Source: Kutzneria viridogrisea
GTDB lineage: Bacteria > Actinomycetota > Actinomycetes > Mycobacteriales > Pseudonocardiaceae
NCBI GenBank assembly: GCA_014138725.1
Contig: JACJID010000001.1
Location: 1,674,001-1,738,000 of the forward strand
Length of the DNA: 64,000 nucleotides
Direction: 5' to 3'
Numbering within the stretch: position 1 is the first letter of the stretch; the number at the start of each line of letters is the position of its first letter. Positions 60,438-64,000 of this stretch are shown here, piece after piece. Made by a program: the position numbers and the translations under genes. Under the pieces are notes generated by a model, which saw nothing but the letters and a program-made list of their open reading frames with translations, made no database searches and was not told the origin of the DNA.

Positions 60438-61590
60438 TCAAAGGAGATAGCCAAACCGGCGTCTCAGCTTCCCGGGTGGAGGAGGCGGACGCCCCCAAAC
60501 CCACGGCTTGGCACGGGAATTGAGCTGCGCGGTTGCCACTCGGGTGGCGTGGTCGATGTCATCGGGGCCGGCGAAGGACTGGCCAGCCAGGGCGGCACGG
60601 CGGAACAGCCGCCACCAGCTCTCTTGGAGGTTGAGGCAGCAGGCGGCCACAGGGATGAACGCGTGCCGGATCCGGGGATGATCAACCAGCCACTCGCGAG
60701 TGGACTTGCCGTTGTGGCTGGACAGGTTGTCGGTGACGATCACGATCTCGCCCTCAGGGTTGTCATCCTCGACCAGCTGAAGAAACCGTTGGTAACACAC
60801 ACTGTTACGCGAGGACGCGGTACAGGTGATCTCCTGTCCATCCCGGACACGTAGCCCGCCGTACACCCAGGTCTTCTCCGGGCCGCGAGAGTAGTCCACG
60901 TCAGACTTGACCCCATGCCCATCCGGTGACCAGCCTGGCGCGGACGGGAACGCGCGAGGGATCACCGGGCCGAGTTCGTCGGCGCAGACGACAGTCGTAT
61001 CGTCCGGCGGATCAGTGTAGAGCTCGAGGATCCGTGTCCTTGTGGGACAAAGTCAGGGTCTCTACTGGTGACCCAGGACCTCGTACGCCGCCAGCGCACC
61101 CCCTCGGCCAGCAGGATCCGCCGGACCTGGCTGCGGCCGAACTGGATCCCCAAGCCACGGGCGGTCTCGGCCAGGGAGTCCAGCGTACCCACCGGCGGGC
61201 CGTCCTCATCGGAGGCCGCCAGGCCCTCCTCCCACGTGCGGGGAAGCAACCGCCCAGGTGGGGTGAGCTTCACCAAGGCGATGATCCGGGACCGTTCATT
61301 CTCGGTGATCCGGCGTTTACGTCCACACCGGGGTCGATACTCCCAGCCCGCCCAGGGCCTGGGCGTTGAACCGGCGCAGCCGTCGGCACACCGACTCGGG
61401 GTGACACCCCAGCTGGGCGGCGATCGCCGGGCCACGGACCCCGTCCCAACTCAACACGATGATCCGGGCTCGCTGGATCCAATCCCCGGGTGCGTGCCGC
61501 GCCCGGGCAAGCTTGCGAACCACGCGTTCTTCCTCGACATCCCGCGCGGCGGACGCGCGAACAACAACTTCGGCATAGCCAGCGCCTCCT
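60438..61590 (-). pseudogene. IS630-family transposase with two frameshifts
   Basis: Pieces run in order on the minus strand. RKLARARHAPGDWIQRARI…AIAAQLGCHPESVCRRLRRFNAQALGG is the HTH. After a shift near 61330 comes CGRKRRITENERSRIIALV…ARGLGIQFGRSQVRRILLAEGVRW. After a second shift near 61050 come TRTRILELYTDPPDDT, CADELGP, TWVYGGLRVRDGQE, IVTDNLSSHN and NLQESWW. The D (CADELGP), D (TDNLSSH) and E (LQES) positions persist. It belongs to a different IS630 branch from those at 3015 and 54760. Confidence 0.85.
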
Positions 61591-61689
61591 CACCATGCAC
61601 GATGCCCCTAGCCGAAGATCACGACCAGGGGCCAATCGCGCGCACATTGAGGAACGGAGCACTGGAGGACCTTGCGCGGCCCAGGTCGG

Positions 61690-62154
61690 TCAGCGCGCGT
61701 CCCGCCAGGCCTTGACGGTGTCCGCCACCCAGGCGCGGACCGAGTCCTCGTAGCGCTCAGCGGGGAATCCGCCGTCCCCGGCGACATCGGCGATCGTGGT
61801 GTCGAAGGCCGAGGGTGGGTCGACGTCGGGGAACGGCGGTGCCCCGGCGAAGTCCTCGGCCCGCGGGGGCCTTCCCCCGGAGCGGTGGGAGTTGAGCTTG
61901 CGGACACGCCGGGTCAGGGCGGCCACCCCGACCTGACCGTCGCGGAGGTAGGCGTGCAGCATCCCCCAGTGGACCGGCCGGGCCCCAGCGGGCTGACGCG
62001 CAGAGTGCTGGAGGAAGAAGCAGGCCATCGCGACGCCGTGCAGCGGTCCCCACGGCGCCTGCCGGGCATGGTCCAGTGCCAGCAACTGCTGGTACAGGGC
62101 ATCGCAGGAGTTCGGCAGGGCGGGAGCTCCGCATTCCGGGCACGATGGCGTCAC
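61690..62154 (-). CDS. DUF5946 protein
   Basis: The 154-residue protein starts with a zinc-ribbon-like CPECGAP, then CDALYQQLLALDHARQAPWGPLHGVAMACFFLQHSARQ, the family signature with paired His. A variable acidic tail (AEDFAGAPPFPDVDPPSAFD) and a final helix RYEDSVRAWVADTVKAW complete it. GTG 62154 gives the usual beginning. Function unknown. The 99 bases before the TAG-to-IS boundary (61591-61689) are empty. Confidence 0.82.
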   Translation of the reverse strand: MTPSCPECGAPALPNSCDALYQQLLALDHARQAPWGPLHGVAMACFFLQHSARQPAGARPVHWGMLHAYLRDGQVGVAALTRRVRKLNSHRSGGRPPRAEDFAGAPPFPDVDPPSAFDTTIADVAGDGGFPAERYEDSVRAWVADTVKAWRDAR

Positions 62155-62248
62155 AGGGTCATTGCACCCGCCGGGCGCGGCACCGCGCAATCCCGGCGGT
62201 GCTGGGTTGACTTGAACGCGGTCAATTTCGCGGGGTGTGCGTCGGCCT

Positions 62249-63094
62249 ATGCTCACCACTGTGGCTCTCAACACGTGGGAATGGGACCCGTCGCTGTTCT
62301 CCGGCAGTGCCGCTTACTACACGCGAGGACGCCTCGCCTACCCCAAGGCCCTCGCGGACGCCCTGGCCGCCGAGTTGCACCTCGACGGTTCTGGTCGCCT
62401 CCTCGACGTCGGGTGCGGCCCCGGTTCGCTGACCCTGCCGCTGGCCGCCCTGTTCGAGCAGGCGATCGGGCTCGACGCCGACCGGGACATGATCGACGAA
62501 GCCGGTCGGCTCGCCGCCCAGGCGGGGATATCGAACACCCGGTGGCTGTGCCTGCGCGGTGAGGACCTGCCCGCCGGGCTCGGCAGCTTCAGGCTGATCA
62601 GCTTCGCCCAGTCGTTCCACTGGATGGACCGGCCCCGGGTCGCCGCGGCGGTGCGCGGCATGCTGGACCCCGCAGGAGCGTGCGTGCACGTCCACGCCAC
62701 CACGCATCAGGGAGCCGAGGGTGGGGATGCGCTGCCGCATCCTCGGCCGCCGCACTCGTCAATCGCGGAACTGGTGCGCAGCCACCTCGGCCCGGTGCGA
62801 CGCGCGGGCCGAAGCCTGCTGCCGCAAGGCACGGTCGCGGGCGAGGCGGACATCTACCGGGCCGCCGGGTTCACCGGACCGCGGCGGATCGAGGTGCCGG
62901 GCCGCGTCGTCACTCGCGTGACCGATGACATCGTGGCCGCCGTCTTCTCCCTGTCCAGTTCGGCGCCACACCTGTTCGGCGAGCGCCGCGCCGAGTTCGA
63001 GGCCGAGCTTCGACGGCTCCTGCACAGCGCCAGCCCGAGCGGGGTCTTCAGCGAACGGACACGCGAGATCGCCATCGACATCTGGCGGCCGTGA
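62249..63094 (+). CDS. class I SAM-dependent methyltransferase
   Basis: The 281-residue protein has the SAM-binding motif I LLDVGCGPGSLTLPLA (near residue 50) and the following acidic loop IGLDADRDMI. A later motif is FRLISFAQSFHWMDRPRVAAAV, typical of the UbiE/TrmA-like Methyltransf_11 group that methylates small molecules. ATG 62249; an in-frame GTG at 62261 is also possible. Divergent from the DUF5946 gene. The substrate is unknown. Confidence 0.88.
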   Translation: MLTTVALNTWEWDPSLFSGSAAYYTRGRLAYPKALADALAAELHLDGSGRLLDVGCGPGSLTLPLAALFEQAIGLDADRDMIDEAGRLAAQAGISNTRWLCLRGEDLPAGLGSFRLISFAQSFHWMDRPRVAAAVRGMLDPAGACVHVHATTHQGAEGGDALPHPRPPHSSIAELVRSHLGPVRRAGRSLLPQGTVAGEADIYRAAGFTGPRRIEVPGRVVTRVTDDIVAAVFSLSSSAPHLFGERRAEFEAELRRLLHSASPSGVFSERTREIAIDIWRP

Positions 63095-63133
63095 GGACCC
63101 GGGACGGCGGCTGGTCGGCTATTAGTGGCTCGG

Positions 63134-63181
63134 CGCAGCCTCGGCCCGGACCGGATACCAGGTCAACGATGCGCGACGCGC
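63134..63181. repeat. 48-base dispersed repeat, copy 2
   Basis: Matches 43848-43895 at 47 of 48 positions. Here the outer flanks are also inverted relative to each other (TAGTGGC before, GCCACTA after), giving a small element of about 65 bases. It ends 2 bases after the stop codon of the minus-strand GNAT gene. Confidence 0.85.
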
Positions 63182-63183
63182 CA

Positions 63184-63690
63184 CTAGATCGTGATCCAGT
63201 ACCGCCGGACGGCGCCGAGTTCGGTGTCCCGGACGCCTTCGAGGAGGCCGCCGTGGCGTTCGATCGTCTTCGCCGAGGCGGTGTTGCCGACCTCGCAGAC
63301 GATCAGCACCCGGCCCAGGCCGAGCACCCGGGCCTCCTCGAGCATCTGGCCCAGCGCCCAGGTGGCCAGCCCGCGCCTGCGCGAGGACGGCCGGATTCCG
63401 TAGCCGATGTGGCCGGCCCGCAGCACGAAGTCGTTGATCCCGTGCCGCAGCGCGATCCCGCCGAGCACCTGCTCGTCCTCGACGATCCACCGGTACGTAC
63501 AACGCAGCTGCTTGGTTGGATCCGACTCCTCAGCCAGCCGCGCCACCCAGGCCTCGAACCCTGCTGGCGAGTCGACATCATCAGACGGCAGCAGCCCGAA
63601 ACCATCCTCGTGGACGCCGGGACCCCACTCCTCGTGCGCCTGGAGCCAGGCGGTGTGCAGGCGGGTGGTGGGCGCGATCAGTTCGGGCAC
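63184..63690 (-). CDS. GNAT-family N-acetyltransferase
   Basis: The 168-residue acetyltransferase has the acetyl-CoA motif A region GYGIRPSSRRRGLATWALGQML (R/Q-x-x-G-x-G/A) and motif B VLIVCEVGNTASAKTIERHGG. The beginning is PELIAPTTRLHTAW, as in the large group with unknown substrates (YhbS/YobR-like). GTG 63690 is chosen to match the family start. It is followed on the same strand by the partial GNAT gene upstream, though the two are not close paralogues. Confidence 0.88.
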   Translation of the reverse strand: MPELIAPTTRLHTAWLQAHEEWGPGVHEDGFGLLPSDDVDSPAGFEAWVARLAEESDPTKQLRCTYRWIVEDEQVLGGIALRHGINDFVLRAGHIGYGIRPSSRRRGLATWALGQMLEEARVLGLGRVLIVCEVGNTASAKTIERHGGLLEGVRDTELGAVRRYWITI

Positions 63691-63755
63691 ACGGCGACGA
63701 TACCGATCCGAGTGTCGCGCTTCGAGTAGAACGAGGCACGTACTTGCCTTGTGGG

Positions 63756-64000
63756 TCAACAAGCTCGCTCGTACTCGACCTGGTCGAGGGGGTTGCCGTC
63801 GCCGAAGTCGTGGGTGCGCACGGCACCGGTCTCGGTGAAGCCGCACTTGGTGTAGAAGCGGCGAGAGCGCGGGGTGCCGCGCAGCGTCCACAGGTGTACC
63901 CGGGCGAATCCGTCCTCGCGCAGGCAGCGCAGCGTCCCGGTCATCAACGCGGTGGCGGCACCGCTGCCCCAGCCGTCGGGGTGGCCGTAGAAGCTGTAGA
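63756..64000 (-). CDS. GNAT-family N-acetyltransferase, partial (N-terminus outside the window)
   Basis: The 81 C-terminal residues run in from the right edge: GSGAATALMTGTL is the end of the acetyl-CoA binding helix, then VHLWTLRGTPRSRRFYTKCGFTETGAVRTHDF is motif B with the common R-x-x-x-F-Y-x-x-x-GF pattern. It stops at 63756. Only the tail is visible, so the substrate class cannot be judged. Confidence 0.8.
   Translation of the reverse strand, partial: YSFYGHPDGWGSGAATALMTGTLRCLREDGFARVHLWTLRGTPRSRRFYTKCGFTETGAVRTHDFGDGNPLDQVEYERAC

Noticed and set aside
62237-62248. Extending the methyltransferase to the upstream GTG at 62237
   Set aside because: It adds only MRRP without a ribosome site; ATG 62249 is the more natural start.
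1-64000. CRISPR arrays, tRNA or rRNA genes
   Set aside because: No regularly spaced direct repeats, cloverleaf-like sequence or rRNA motifs were recognised when reading both strands; a tRNAscan or Rfam search was not possible.

Overview
The window is GC-rich actinobacterial DNA. GTG and TTG starts are frequent, codons are strongly GC3-biased, and secreted proteins are numerous. Domain content (actinobacterial YihY/BrkB with Holin-X, DUF3618 and DUF4235; DUF3040; an aa3-type ctaD; HTH-TPR regulators; a RsbW-like kinase) suggests a filamentous actinomycete, probably of the Pseudonocardiales. That placement is an inference from gene content, not from a marker gene.

Layout. (i) 1-5332 is an insertion-sequence nest. 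Two near-identical IS5-like elements lie in inverted orientation around about 3.6 kb, and inside them an IS630-family element with TA target duplication has split a host gene that can be rejoined in frame. (ii) 5436-10302 holds a phosphotransferase with an HTH-TPR regulator (minus strand), facing a three-gene operon: an unknown protein, a glycine-rich-domain-like protein with a Cys tail, and a second phosphotransferase. (iii) 10677-17063 is a tightly overlapping operon encoding a TerB-N/TerB/TerB-C protein, a BrxD-like (DUF2791) ATPase and an Lhr-like helicase fused to a DEDDh exonuclease. It is a candidate DNA-processing or anti-phage module and the strongest candidate system in the window. 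(iv) 17342-23481 has a dead IS5 transposase, TetR/NmrA, a class II glutamine amidotransferase divergent from glutamate decarboxylase, and an ECF sigma cluster. (v) 23815-27396 is a sugar-type cassette of two glycosyltransferases and a DegT aminotransferase.

(vi) 27560-39998 is mostly chromosomal housekeeping and envelope genes: quinone oxidoreductase/TetR, PheC-type cyclohexadienyl dehydratase, an MFS exporter, a BrkB-holin fusion, ctaD, small membrane proteins, an SDR lacking its catalytic Tyr, and an HTH regulator. (vii) 40140-46119 is a secreted lytic and binding arsenal: a sedolisin with a trypsin domain inserted in its Ig-like region, a CHAP amidase, a three-repeat ricin-type lectin and a free trypsin. 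(viii) 46351-54668 holds a paralogous HTH regulator operon, a kinase-like P-loop protein, a miniature ECF sigma, PoxB, a PHP-domain protein and a TetR with paired operators.

(ix) 54760-61590 is a graveyard of broken IS630 and IS30 transposases around a visibly less GC-rich gene for a fulvocin C-like bacteriocin precursor with an extra CxxC thioredoxin-like domain. A CPBP intramembrane protease (possible immunity) lies beside it. (x) 61690-64000 has a DUF5946 protein, a methyltransferase and two GNAT acetyltransferases, the last one cut by the window end. Dispersed intergenic repeats (a GGTGCC-containing palindrome, and a 48-bp element found just downstream of two stop codons) link distant parts of the window. 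No rRNA, tRNA or CRISPR array was recognised.
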